Shown here: positions 16,241 to 25,278 of the stretch, one piece after another
Position numbering within the stretch: position 1 is the stretch's first letter
Layout: each line of letters opens with the position of its first letter
From: Aquimarina algicola
GTDB taxonomy: Bacteria; Bacteroidota; Bacteroidia; Flavobacteriales; Flavobacteriaceae
Reading direction: 5' to 3'
Length of the DNA: 64,000 bases
NCBI RefSeq assembly: GCF_006443095.1
Contig: NZ_VFWZ01000002.1
Location: 868,001 to 932,000 of the forward strand
Position numbers and translations under genes: made by a program
Notes under the pieces: generated by a model
Told to the model about the DNA's origin: nothing
Database searches by the model: none
Seen by the model: only the letters and a program-made list of their open reading frames with translations

Positions 16241-17437
16241 ATGGAAAATACACAAGATATCATAGACTTAATACCAATAAGGCATAATCTTGTTTCATAC
16301 TTTATATTCTTAGGTATCTTTTTAGGCCTATTACTAAGTTGTATAATCCTTTTTAGAACTTCAAGCAAAATAACTGCTTTTAAACTATACGGATGGTCTT
16401 TGCTAATACAATCCATTATTGCCTTTGATGTTTTACTATGCTATACAGGTTTAATGAAATATGTTCCTTATCTTAATGATAGTACCGAACCTCTAGTGTT
16501 GTTAATAGCTCCTTTGACATACCTATTTGTGTATTCATTATTAGCACGCGAAACAATAAGTATAAAAAAGTTCTGGTTTCATGGAATCCCTTCAATATTA
16601 TATTTTTTAACTCAAATACAATACTATTTACAACCGAACGCTATTAAAATAAATGCATATTTAGGTGCTTACTTTCCAGATATGAGACGGATCGATACCC
16701 CAAAAGATATAGATTACAGCTATTTAATTATAAAAGACGAATTCAGATGGCTTATTCTATTTAGTTTTATGGTATATATTATTCTATCGGCAAGAATTAT
16801 TTTAAAAAACATTTATCATAAAAATAAAAGCAGTGCCATTGATACGTCTGTTAATAAATATCAGTTTTCGAGAAATGTCACTTTTTCCCTATTCATATTC
16901 TTTGTGCTTATCTTTATGGTTTATTTGAATTTTGAGGACGATGGAGGTGATCATTATATATTCATATTTTATACAATCATTGTTAGTTTAACGACATTTT
17001 TATTACTGGTAGAATCTCGAGTTTTTACAACCTCCTGGATAGCTGACAAATATGAAACAACTACGGTGAAAAATGATTTAATTTCAATCGAAAAAATAGA
17101 AACCTTTGTAAAAAGTGAAGCCTATTATCTTTCACAATCAGCTTCTCTAAAAGATTTGTCTAAAGCTTTGAACGCAAATCCAAATTATGTTTCTCAAATT
17201 ATCAATGCAGGTGCGCAACTAAATTTTAATGACTTCATTAACCAATATCGAATTAATGAAGCCAAAAAAAGACTGATCGACAAAACATACAATCAACTTA
17301 CGATAGAAGCGATAGGCGAATCTGTTGGGTTCAAATCTAAAGCCACATTTTATAATGCTTTCAAAAAACATGTAGCTATGTCTCCAAAAGCATACATTAG
17401 ATCTCAGGTTGATATTACTGAATCGAAAAATGTCTAG
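16241..17437 (+). CDS. AraC-family regulator with membrane N-terminus
   Basis: 398 residues. About seven hydrophobic helices occupy 20-260, followed by a C-terminal AraC/XylS DNA-binding domain (about 285-390) with both helix-turn-helices: DLSKALNANPNYVSQIIN and IGESVGFKSKATFYNAFKKHV, then the family end SPKAY. This architecture is widespread in Flavobacteriia and probably senses a signal in or through the membrane. The likely target is the acyltransferase gene 89 bases downstream, but no operator is evident. Confidence 0.9.
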   Translation: MENTQDIIDLIPIRHNLVSYFIFLGIFLGLLLSCIILFRTSSKITAFKLYGWSLLIQSIIAFDVLLCYTGLMKYVPYLNDSTEPLVLLIAPLTYLFVYSLLARETISIKKFWFHGIPSILYFLTQIQYYLQPNAIKINAYLGAYFPDMRRIDTPKDIDYSYLIIKDEFRWLILFSFMVYIILSARIILKNIYHKNKSSAIDTSVNKYQFSRNVTFSLFIFFVLIFMVYLNFEDDGGDHYIFIFYTIIVSLTTFLLLVESRVFTTSWIADKYETTTVKNDLISIEKIETFVKSEAYYLSQSASLKDLSKALNANPNYVSQIINAGAQLNFNDFINQYRINEAKKRLIDKTYNQLTIEAIGESVGFKSKATFYNAFKKHVAMSPKAYIRSQVDITESKNV

Positions 17438-17526
17438 AATTACAATTTTGAACATAATGCAGCCTTTTTGAATCTTTTTTCAGCAGAAAAAATCCTGACT
17501 TTTGACTTCATAAATTTTAAAAAATT

Positions 17527-18690
17527 ATGGAGAAAAAAATTCGTCGATATGATCTCGATTGGTTGAGAGTTATTATTTTTGGATTACTTATTTTTTACCA
17601 CGTAGGGATGTTTTTTGTTCCATGGGGGTGGCATATTAAAAATAACGAAATCATATCCTGGATACGATGGCCTATGCTATTTCTTAATCAATGGAGGTTG
17701 CCTATTCTTTTTGTAATCTCGGGAATGGGAACATATTATGCGCTTTCCTACAGAAATATCTGGCAATTTAATTGGGAGCGAATCAAGAGATTGTTTATCC
17801 CTCTTCTTTTTGGTATGCTATTTATAGTACCCCCACAAATTTACTTTGAACGGCTTGATAAAAATGAATTTGTTGATTCTTATTTTGAATATTTTACCAC
17901 AAGAGCTTTTATTGGCATATACCCCGAAGGTAATATAAGCTGGCACCACCTTTGGTTTTTACCTTATCTTCTTATATTTTCTGTACTACTATCACCTTTG
18001 TTTGTTCATTTAAAAAGAAAACCTTCAATAGTAGTGGATTGGATAAAAGAGACCATCCAAAGACCATATGGCTTGTATATATTTATAATTCCATTATACC
18101 TAATTGAAGTTTTAGTAGAACCTTTTTTTCCGGTAACTCATGCACTTATTGACGACTGGTTCAACTTTATTAACTCTCTAATCCTTTTTTTCTTTGGCTT
18201 TATCCTTTTAGCTTCTGGAAAAGGATTTTGGGACAGTGTAGAGAGTATCAAAAGCAAAGCCTTAGTACTAGGAATTATTTCTTTTAGTATTCAGTTAGTA
18301 ATATGGATAGTAGGAAAGGATAACATTTACATTCATATTACAGAAGCTTTAATAAAAGTAACCAATTTATGGTCCTGGATTTTGGCAATCTTTGGATATG
18401 CAGCAAAATATTTAAACAAAAAAAGTAATCTCCTTGCTTATTGCAATCGAGCCGTATATCCATTCTATATTTTACACCAAACCATTACAATTATCATTGC
18501 ATACTACATTATGGATCTTAATTGGAGTTTTGTAAGTAAATTTTTATGGCTTTCTGCCGGTACATTTATAGGAAGTTGGCTCCTATATCATTTTATAATA
18601 TTGAAGATTACTTTACTACATCCACTTTTTGGACTTAAAAATGAAAAAGTCAAAACACAATCTCATAACTACATCAATATAAAACCTTGA
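17527..18690 (+). CDS. Acyltransferase family 3 membrane protein
   Basis: A 387-residue polytopic protein with about ten transmembrane helices and the family N-terminus: RRYDLDWLRVIIF, then FYHVG with the conserved His, and RLPILFVISG. Such enzymes O-acylate extracytoplasmic glycans, lipids or antibiotics. It most resembles the OpgC/glucan-modifying type with a WHLWFL-like stretch (SWHHLWFLPYLL). The acceptor is unknown. It probably shares regulation with the AraC-type gene just upstream. Confidence 0.88.
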   Translation: MEKKIRRYDLDWLRVIIFGLLIFYHVGMFFVPWGWHIKNNEIISWIRWPMLFLNQWRLPILFVISGMGTYYALSYRNIWQFNWERIKRLFIPLLFGMLFIVPPQIYFERLDKNEFVDSYFEYFTTRAFIGIYPEGNISWHHLWFLPYLLIFSVLLSPLFVHLKRKPSIVVDWIKETIQRPYGLYIFIIPLYLIEVLVEPFFPVTHALIDDWFNFINSLILFFFGFILLASGKGFWDSVESIKSKALVLGIISFSIQLVIWIVGKDNIYIHITEALIKVTNLWSWILAIFGYAAKYLNKKSNLLAYCNRAVYPFYILHQTITIIIAYYIMDLNWSFVSKFLWLSAGTFIGSWLLYHFIILKITLLHPLFGLKNEKVKTQSHNYINIKP

Positions 18691-18795
18691 CATATCAGAT
18701 TGAAAAATAATTTTAATTGTTAAGCAGAGGCCTTGAAGGGCCTGAATTGCTCACTAATTTTATCGTTCAAAAATCAATTTAAATATATATAACAA

Positions 18796-18837
18796 AAGAG
18801 CCTTATGAATAGAAAAAATCTAATTCATAAGGCTCTT
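18796..18837. terminator. Bidirectional terminator, acyltransferase / nfuA
   Basis: A 15-bp perfect stem AAGAGCCTTATGAAT (18796-18810) against ATTCATAAGGCTCTT (18823-18837) with a 12-base loop. It lies between convergent genes and would end both transcripts, though the T-run is short. Confidence 0.7.
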
Positions 18838-18862
18838 GAATATTTTCAATTGTATTAATTGA

Positions 18863-19102
18863 TTATTCTATATTTAATACTTCTTCTATTTGAGGAGCGT
18901 ATTTTTTTATAGTCATTTCTACACCGGATTTAAGTGTCATTTGATTAACACTACACCCTACACATGCACCCTCTAATTGCACTTTTACTGTTTTATCATC
19001 CTCAATTGCTATCAAAGAAATATTTCCTCCGTCGCTTTCTAAAAAAGGCCTTATCTCATCAAGGGCTTTCTCTACATTTTCTCTTAATTCTTCAGAAGTC
19101 AT
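18863..19102 (-). CDS. NifU C-terminal domain (Nfu-type) Fe-S scaffold
   Basis: A 79-residue stand-alone Nfu domain with the cluster-binding C47-x2-C50 (GACVGCSVNQ) and the typical IRPFLESDGGNI start. Nfu proteins carry [4Fe-4S] clusters to client enzymes. It overlaps the Mrp gene by four bases and is the second gene of that operon, a consistent pairing of two Fe-S carriers. Confidence 0.92.
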   Translation of the reverse strand: MTSEELRENVEKALDEIRPFLESDGGNISLIAIEDDKTVKVQLEGACVGCSVNQMTLKSGVEMTIKKYAPQIEEVLNIE

Positions 19103-20253
19103 TTTTTATTTTTTACGGCAGCACAACCTGCCATTGTTGTTATTTTTATCGCTTCAGTTGGTGGTAAATGTTCGTTTCTATGCACCACTTCCTGAACAAC
19201 ATTTTTAGTAATTTCTTCAAAAGCTTGCTCTACAAGAGTTGCTGTTTGCAAAGCTGCAGGTCTACCAACATCACCAGCTTCTCGAATACTTTGTACCAAA
19301 GGAATTTCTCCTAAGAAAGGAACATTAATATCTTCTGATAGGTATTTTGCTCCTTCTTTCCCAAAGATATAATATTTATTATTAGGAAGTTCTTCTGGTG
19401 TAAAATATGCCATATTTTCTACAATTCCTAAGACGGGTACATTGATACTGTCTTGTTGAAACATCGCTACACCTTTTCTTGCATCTGCCAATGCTACATT
19501 TTGTGGCGTACTCACTACAACGGCTCCTGTAATTGGCAGAGATTGCATAATAGACAAGTGAATATCACCGGTACCGGGAGGCAAATCAATCAACATAAAG
19601 TCTAGTTCTCCCCAAGCGGCATCAAATATCATTTGATTGAGTGCTTTTGCTGCCATTGGCCCTCGCCATACTACCGCCTGATTAGGTTGTGTAAAAAATC
19701 CTATTGATAAAATTTTAACCCCATAATTCTCTATAGGTTTCATTTTGGATTTCCCACCTTCTTTGACAGATAAGGGTCGTTCTTTTTCGACATCAAACAT
19801 GATTGGCGCAGAAGGCCCATAGATATCAGCATCCAAAAGTCCAACTTTGAAACCCATTTTGGCCAATGTAACGGCAAGATTAGAAGTAACCGTCGATTTT
19901 CCTACACCACCTTTACCCGATGCTACAGCAATAATATTTGTAATCCCAGGAATCGGTTTTCCTTTGATTACATTTTTTTGAGGCTGTGTTTTCTGTGTTT
20001 CCGGTGCTTCAACCTTAACATTAACCGTTATTTTTGCCTTTTCATATACTTTTTCATGGATCGCTTTCATTACATCTACCTCTGCTCTCTTACGAATATG
20101 TAACGCCGGGGTCGACAAAACCAAGTCTACGATAACTTCGTCTCCAAAAGTGATCACATTTTTTACAGCTCCGCTTTCTACCATGTTTTTTCCTTCGCCC
20201 GCAACTGTAATTGTCTCTAGTGCTTTAAGTATTTCTGACTTATCTAGCTTCAT
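19099..20253 (-). CDS. Mrp/ApbC-type P-loop Fe-S carrier
   Basis: A 384-residue protein: N-terminal DUF59/MIP18 domain (about 5-80), linker, then a deviant Walker A P-loop (GKGGVGKS, 113-120), Walker B (GLLDADIYGPS) and DLPPGTGD. It carries Fe-S clusters and hydrolyses ATP. The CxxC that follows ENM-Y-F in enterobacterial ApbC and binds the bridging cluster is absent: the segment reads ENMAYFTPEELPNN. A single Cys remains near the C-terminus (MAGCAA). This may be a lineage trait. It is followed by the Nfu gene in the same operon. Confidence 0.92.
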   Translation of the reverse strand: MKLDKSEILKALETITVAGEGKNMVESGAVKNVITFGDEVIVDLVLSTPALHIRKRAEVDVMKAIHEKVYEKAKITVNVKVEAPETQKTQPQKNVIKGKPIPGITNIIAVASGKGGVGKSTVTSNLAVTLAKMGFKVGLLDADIYGPSAPIMFDVEKERPLSVKEGGKSKMKPIENYGVKILSIGFFTQPNQAVVWRGPMAAKALNQMIFDAAWGELDFMLIDLPPGTGDIHLSIMQSLPITGAVVVSTPQNVALADARKGVAMFQQDSINVPVLGIVENMAYFTPEELPNNKYYIFGKEGAKYLSEDINVPFLGEIPLVQSIREAGDVGRPAALQTATLVEQAFEEITKNVVQEVVHRNEHLPPTEAIKITTMAGCAAVKNKK

Positions 20254-20511
20254 TATATAATTTTTCTTTTTCTAGTTTTTACTATTCATAAAATAGTATC
20301 GACAAAGATAATCTTAAAAGTTAAGATTATAAAACCCTCAAATTGAAATGATTTATGGTTATATCACAATTTATAATACATTTAAGAATATTCTTGTGTT
20401 TTTTGATTCCACGATATCATCGTTTTATTCATCTCAATATCTTTCACTGAATTCGGGGTATTTTACACCTCATTTTTTATTGAAATTTAATTCTTCAAAA
20501 TAAATCTAGTT

Positions 20512-21270
20512 GTGAGAATCTACATCGTATTATATATCATATTGTTTTTAAACGGTATTACCTTTGGTCAGGGGAAATTAGAGCTCGTTGAAAAAAATAT
20601 GAAAAGTAAAGATGATTCTTCTAACAATACAGAACAATTCATTGACCTATTTAACCTTCTATCTTCTTTTGCTGATACTAATTCTGATTTGGATTATGGT
20701 CTCAAAAGAATTACCAAACACCCTTATTATAAAGATACCAACACCGGTAATTACATTTACTTCGCTAATGATTCTATTACACAAACAGAACGGTTAGAAA
20801 TTTCTAATAGATTTATTTTTGAAAACACTTCTCTTTATGGAAATCATCTAAACGTAGGGATAAGATCAATTGGTGGGTTGTCTTTAGAAGTTGATTACTT
20901 ACAATTATGGGAAAACAGAACAAATGCTGATTATAATACTTTAGCTATAGCAACGGGATTGTTTAAATATCACTTTATAAGAGAAGAGCGTATTGATCTA
21001 TGGGCAGGTCTGGGAAAAAATTATATTGCAGGCGAAATAGATGATTGGGGATATGTAATTGCTACAGGAGGTGAATTATTTTTTATGAATCCGCTGAGTT
21101 TAGAAATAAATCTACAGCTCGCCGCGACAGACAATGATAATTTATATACTGTAACAACCTTATTAAATTGTCATCGTAAAAATTGGGTGTTCTCTGCAGG
21201 ACTTGAATACTTCTGGATAGGAGATATACCGTTTCGAACTTTTTCTGTGAGTTTGGGTACCTTTCTATAA
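20512..21270 (+). CDS. Exported beta-barrel-like hypothetical protein
   Basis: A 252-residue protein starting at GTG with a signal peptide (cleavage near GQG at 19-21) and a mature part rich in alternating hydrophobic strands (for example LEVDYLQLW, LSLEINLQL, FSAGLEYFW) ending in a hydrophobic terminal strand. This suggests a small outer membrane barrel. I recognise no family. No operon partner: it sits between the Fe-S operon and the ATL gene on the other strand. Confidence 0.72.
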   Translation: MRIYIVLYIILFLNGITFGQGKLELVEKNMKSKDDSSNNTEQFIDLFNLLSSFADTNSDLDYGLKRITKHPYYKDTNTGNYIYFANDSITQTERLEISNRFIFENTSLYGNHLNVGIRSIGGLSLEVDYLQLWENRTNADYNTLAIATGLFKYHFIREERIDLWAGLGKNYIAGEIDDWGYVIATGGELFFMNPLSLEINLQLAATDNDNLYTVTTLLNCHRKNWVFSAGLEYFWIGDIPFRTFSVSLGTFL

Positions 21271-21294
21271 TTTAATTTTTGCAGTCAAAATAGG

Positions 21295-21651
21295 TTATAA
21301 CTCCTTCATAGGATCCCAAAATATATTTTCAAAATCTACAATTTGATTATCTTCTACTGTTACACCTTCACTTTCTAAAAGCTGTTGCATTAGATTGGTT
21401 CCCTGAAAATGGTGTTTCCCGGTTAATACTCCTTTTCTATTTACTACTCTATGAGCAGGCACATCATCTCTACCTCCACAAGCATTCATAGCCCAACCCA
21501 CCATACGAGCACTACGTGCAGCTCCCAAGCATTTTGCTATAGCACCATAAGAAGTTGCCCGACCATATGGAATCAGTTTTGCGACCTCATAAACTCTTTC
21601 AAAAAAATTATCCTCAGACTGTGATGTTGTATTCTTCTTTTCTACTCCCAT
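21295..21651 (-). CDS. Alkyltransferase-like (ATL) protein, Cys replaced by Ala
   Basis: A 118-residue MGMT DNA-binding-domain protein. The start resembles MGMT (VYEVAKLIPYGRATSYGAIA) and the arginine-finger helix SARMVGWAMNA is present, but the active-site PCHRV reads PAHRV with A66. It therefore cannot accept alkyl groups and is an ATL: such proteins bind O6-alkylguanine and hand it to nucleotide excision repair (E. coli YbaZ has Trp, the Thermus protein Ala at this site). It overlaps the LysE-family gene by ten bases. Confidence 0.9.
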   Translation of the reverse strand: MGVEKKNTTSQSEDNFFERVYEVAKLIPYGRATSYGAIAKCLGAARSARMVGWAMNACGGRDDVPAHRVVNRKGVLTGKHHFQGTNLMQQLLESEGVTVEDNQIVDFENIFWDPMKEL

Positions 21652-22271
21652 GTATATATGATTCTTGCTAAAGTGATAATAACCAAAATTAACATTAAAA
21701 CCCCCATAAAATAATTAGAGTACTTTGTTATAGATGCCGTTTTGTTTTCTATTTTCAGAAAAGAAAGCACATAAAAATAGAGGGTTGCAAAAGTCCCTAA
21801 TCCTGCAGCTACCATAAAGACAAAAATACGCACAGCATCATATTCTATTTTTCCACTTACACTCATGCCTGCAGCTATGGTACAAAAATATGGTATTGGC
21901 AATACATTAAGAGCAGACATCATGATCCCTTTAAAAAAACTTCGTGTATCAGAGTTACGATATACCTTTATTTTGGTACTATTTTGTTTTGCTTTGACAA
22001 AAAAATATATTGCCAACAAGAAAAAAATCACAGCTCCCGTACGTAAAAGTATGTTTCTTACAAAAGGGTTAAAAAAGATATATTTTGCCAGAAGAATAGC
22101 GATCAAAGCTTGAAATAATACAATCACAGAGGCTCCAACGGCAACAAGAATACCATTTTTTTTACCTCTTTCTACGCAAGTTTTGGCAACAGTCATGTTG
22201 ATCAATCCAGGAGGAATTACTCCTACTAGAGACGCAAAAAAAGTAATCAAAAAAAGCTTGGCAGTTTCCAA
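21642..22271 (-). CDS. LysE-family exporter
   Basis: A 209-residue membrane protein with about six helices and the LysE/RhtB pattern: SLVGVIPPGLINMTVAKTCVERG in the first loop and ALNVLPIPYFCTIA in the middle. Family members export amino acids or related solutes; the substrate here is not readable. It lies in the run trmB-lysE-ATL on the minus strand, 14 bases behind trmB. The second proline-rich loop is a family landmark. Confidence 0.85.
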   Translation of the reverse strand: METAKLFLITFFASLVGVIPPGLINMTVAKTCVERGKKNGILVAVGASVIVLFQALIAILLAKYIFFNPFVRNILLRTGAVIFFLLAIYFFVKAKQNSTKIKVYRNSDTRSFFKGIMMSALNVLPIPYFCTIAAGMSVSGKIEYDAVRIFVFMVAAGLGTFATLYFYVLSFLKIENKTASITKYSNYFMGVLMLILVIITLARIIYTWE

Positions 22272-22285
22272 AATTATAGCTCCTG

Positions 22286-22960
22286 TTAATTGAGTTTAAA
22301 GCGGATGTAAGTTATAGGTTTATTTTCTTCTAAATATTGTTTTTCGTAAAAAGTTTGAATTTTTGTTACGATCTCGGGCGCTCCCTCGTTATGATAAACA
22401 TTATGGTTGGCATACAACACCTCGTGCCCCTCTCCATGTAATAATCCCAACGTATATCCATGCATAAATTCACTATCGGTTTTAAGATGTAAAATCCCTT
22501 CGGGCTTTATAATGTTCTTATATCGTTGCAAGAATTCATGGTTCGTTAGCCTATGTTTTGTACGTTTATATTTGATCTGAGGATCAGGAAATGTGATCCA
22601 TATTTCGTCGATTTCTTCTTTTTCAAAGATATGATCGATTAACTCAATCTGTGTTCTGATAAATCCAACATTACCCATACCTTCTTCTAGTGCTGTTTTT
22701 GCTCCACGCCAAAATCGAGCCCCTTTGATATCTATCCCAATAAAATTTTTATCAGGGTATTGCTTTGCCAAACCAACAGTATACTCTCCTTTTCCACAAC
22801 CCAACTCTAAGACTATTGGATTGTTATTCTTAAAGAATTTTTCGTTCCATTTCCCTTTAAACCCCAGAGTATTGTTAAGCACCTCATCTCGAGTAGGCTC
22901 TACAACATTTTCAAATGTTTTGTTTTCGTTAAATCGTTTCAGTTTATTCTTACTTCCCAC
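22286..22960 (-). CDS. trmB: tRNA (guanine-N7-)-methyltransferase
   Basis: A 224-residue SAM-dependent enzyme that methylates G46 in tRNA. The SAM motif LELGCGKGEYT, the acidic GIDIKGARFW, the TFPDPQIKYK motif and HRLT that define TrmB are all present. It is first in a three-gene run with the LysE-family exporter and the ATL protein. Length and motifs are normal. Confidence 0.95.
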   Translation of the reverse strand: MGSKNKLKRFNENKTFENVVEPTRDEVLNNTLGFKGKWNEKFFKNNNPIVLELGCGKGEYTVGLAKQYPDKNFIGIDIKGARFWRGAKTALEEGMGNVGFIRTQIELIDHIFEKEEIDEIWITFPDPQIKYKRTKHRLTNHEFLQRYKNIIKPEGILHLKTDSEFMHGYTLGLLHGEGHEVLYANHNVYHNEGAPEIVTKIQTFYEKQYLEENKPITYIRFKLN

Positions 22961-23205
22961 TTTGATCTTTTATAATATTGGTCTTTACAAAAAACTACCT
23001 GTAACACTACAGCCACATCTACTTTCAAAATGTAAAACTCTCATTCTTAGCAAAATCGTAACATTTTATATGCCTTAAGGTAATACAAATGTGCTAAAGA
23101 TAATTTTTTGGTAAAATTAAGGAAATACGAGCATAATAAAAGACTATTACTTTTATTAATCAAAATCAAATAGTCAAAATTACTCTAAACTAAAAACAAA
23201 GACGT

Positions 23206-24261
23206 TTGAAGAAAAAAATACTTATAGCTCCTTTGAATTGGGGATTAGGCCACGCAACAAGATGTATACCCATAATAAATGCTTTATTACACGAGGGGTT
23301 AGAACCTGTTATAGCATCAGATGGAGTTGCTCTTGCACTTTTGAGAAAAGAGTTTCCTGAACTAGAAACTAAGTCTTTACCATCTTATAATATAGAATAC
23401 TCCAAAAAAGCAAGTAATTTTAAATTAAAAATGCTTTTAAACAGTCCTAAAATTGCCCATGCAATTACGGCTGAGCGCAAAGCTGTAAAAAAGCTTATGG
23501 AAGAGGATGAGTATTGTGGTATTATATCAGATAATCGAATGGGCGTAAGGCACAAAAAGATTCCTTCTGTATTTATTACCCACCAACTCACGGTATTGAG
23601 TGGGAAAACCACCTCTATAAGTACCAAGTTACATAATAAGTACATCAAAAAGTTTGATGTTTGTTGGGTGCCTGATATGGCAGATGACCCAAACTTAAGT
23701 GGTGAGCTTGGCCATCCCAAAAAAAGTACGATTCCTGTAACATATCTGGGGCCATTAAGTAGGTTTGAGTACCAGATCGTTCCAAAGAAGTATGATATTA
23801 TGGTGCTTCTCTCCGGACCAGAGCCGCAACGTACCTTGCTGGAACAAAAACTTTTTCAAGAATTTGAACAAAGTGATAAAAGAATTGTATTTGTTCGTGG
23901 GCTTATCGAAGATAACCATAAGACTTATGTAAAAAATAATATCACTGTACACAACTATTTAACGGGCAAAGCACTTGAAGAAACCATCAATAGTAGTAAC
24001 CTTATCATCTCCAGATCAGGATATACAACGGTAATGGATCTGGCTAAATTAAAGAAGAAAGCATTTTTTATCCCTACACCAGGACAGTTTGAGCAAGAAT
24101 ATTTAGCAGAACGTTTGACGATTAATAAACTTGTGCCAAGCTGTGATCAAAATGAGTTTACATTAACAAAATTAAGAGACCTAAATTCGTATAAAGGATT
24201 AAGTAGTTTTAGTACTGACATCGACTACAGGGAACTTTTTAACTTTTTCAAGAGTAAATGA
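23206..24261 (+). CDS. Glycosyltransferase (GT28/MurG-like fold)
   Basis: A 351-residue GT-B fold protein starting at TTG. N-terminal APLNWGLGHATRCIPI resembles the acceptor loop of MurG/MJ1255-type transferases; the C-terminal half carries the donor motif ISRSGYTTVMDLAKL and PTPGQFEQEYLA. The family transfers sugars to lipid or protein acceptors; the substrate is unknown. Its 3' end overlaps the convergent phoR by 63 bases. The TTG start is favoured because no in-frame ATG occurs before the first strand. Confidence 0.85.
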   Translation: MKKKILIAPLNWGLGHATRCIPIINALLHEGLEPVIASDGVALALLRKEFPELETKSLPSYNIEYSKKASNFKLKMLLNSPKIAHAITAERKAVKKLMEEDEYCGIISDNRMGVRHKKIPSVFITHQLTVLSGKTTSISTKLHNKYIKKFDVCWVPDMADDPNLSGELGHPKKSTIPVTYLGPLSRFEYQIVPKKYDIMVLLSGPEPQRTLLEQKLFQEFEQSDKRIVFVRGLIEDNHKTYVKNNITVHNYLTGKALEETINSSNLIISRSGYTTVMDLAKLKKKAFFIPTPGQFEQEYLAERLTINKLVPSCDQNEFTLTKLRDLNSYKGLSSFSTDIDYRELFNFFKSK

Positions 24262-25278
24262 GAACTCGCTCCCTACGCGATAATCACTCTCTACATAAAT
24301 ACGTTCGTGGTGTGCTTCTATAATATGTTTTACAATAGCTAGCCCTAGTCCTGAACCTCCTTCTTTTCTCGATCCACTTTTATCTACTCTATAAAAACGC
24401 TCAAACAACCTCGGAATGTGTGCCTGAGCGATCCCTTCTCCATTGTCTGTAATCCTTACAATAGTTTTATTACGAATCAAGTCTTCTATACTAATCTCTG
24501 TTGTACCATTCTCTCTTCCATATTTTATAGAGTTTACAATAAGATTAGAGAGTACTTGTTGGATACGTTCTTTGTCGGCATGCACCATAATAGGATTAGA
24601 GTACGCCATATCAAAGGTTAGTGTAATATTTTTTGCGGCAGCTTTCATCTCATAGAGATCAAATACACTTTGTACTAACTCAACAACATCAAAATTGGTA
24701 TAATTAAGATTGAGATCCCCTGCTTCAAGTTTGGTGATCATATCCAAATCATTGACAATATAGATCAATCGTTCTACCCCTTTATTTGCTCGGTTAAGAT
24801 ACTTATCAAGTATTTTTGGGTTTTCCATAGCGCCGTCGAGCAATGTAAGAATATACCCCTGAACGGTAAACAATGGTGTTTTTAATTCATGCGAGATATT
24901 ACCCATAAACTCTTTTCGATATGCTTCTCTGATTTTTAAGGTTTCGATTTCTGTTTTCCTTTTTTGAGCAAATTTTTCGACCTCTTTGATCAGTGTTTTC
25001 ATATCAGTAGTTACAGGGCCATCATCAATAGTATCGACTTCTAGCATCTCGATATCATCATATATTCTACGAACTCTTCTGTAAATAAATTTTTCTAACC
25101 GATATTGAATGACCAAAAAACAAATTGCGTAGCATACTAATACAAAACCTATAATCAAATATGGGTTGAATATAGAATATACTAATAAAAAAACGCTCAT
25201 TGCGAGCGTTGATAATATCGTGATATATAGAGACGACAAGTATGCAAACTTGTACGACTTTTTAAAATTTTCTGCCAT
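24199..25278 (-). CDS. phoR: Phosphate-type sensor histidine kinase
   Basis: A 359-residue kinase with two N-terminal membrane helices (about 12-60), a short juxtamembrane linker rather than a large sensor domain, H-box H130 in NISHELKTPLFT, N box (NLIVNSIKYG), G1 (DNGEGIA) and G2 (GGSGLGLAIV). It lies directly downstream of phoB with no gap. Together with the PiT transporter and Pho-box arrays it fits a PhoR role. The absence of a PAS or large periplasmic domain fits indirect sensing, perhaps through the PhoU-like tail of the transporter. Confidence 0.9.
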   Translation of the reverse strand: MAENFKKSYKFAYLSSLYITILSTLAMSVFLLVYSIFNPYLIIGFVLVCYAICFLVIQYRLEKFIYRRVRRIYDDIEMLEVDTIDDGPVTTDMKTLIKEVEKFAQKRKTEIETLKIREAYRKEFMGNISHELKTPLFTVQGYILTLLDGAMENPKILDKYLNRANKGVERLIYIVNDLDMITKLEAGDLNLNYTNFDVVELVQSVFDLYEMKAAAKNITLTFDMAYSNPIMVHADKERIQQVLSNLIVNSIKYGRENGTTEISIEDLIRNKTIVRITDNGEGIAQAHIPRLFERFYRVDKSGSRKEGGSGLGLAIVKHIIEAHHERIYVESDYRVGSEFSFTLEKVKKFPVVDVSTKTT

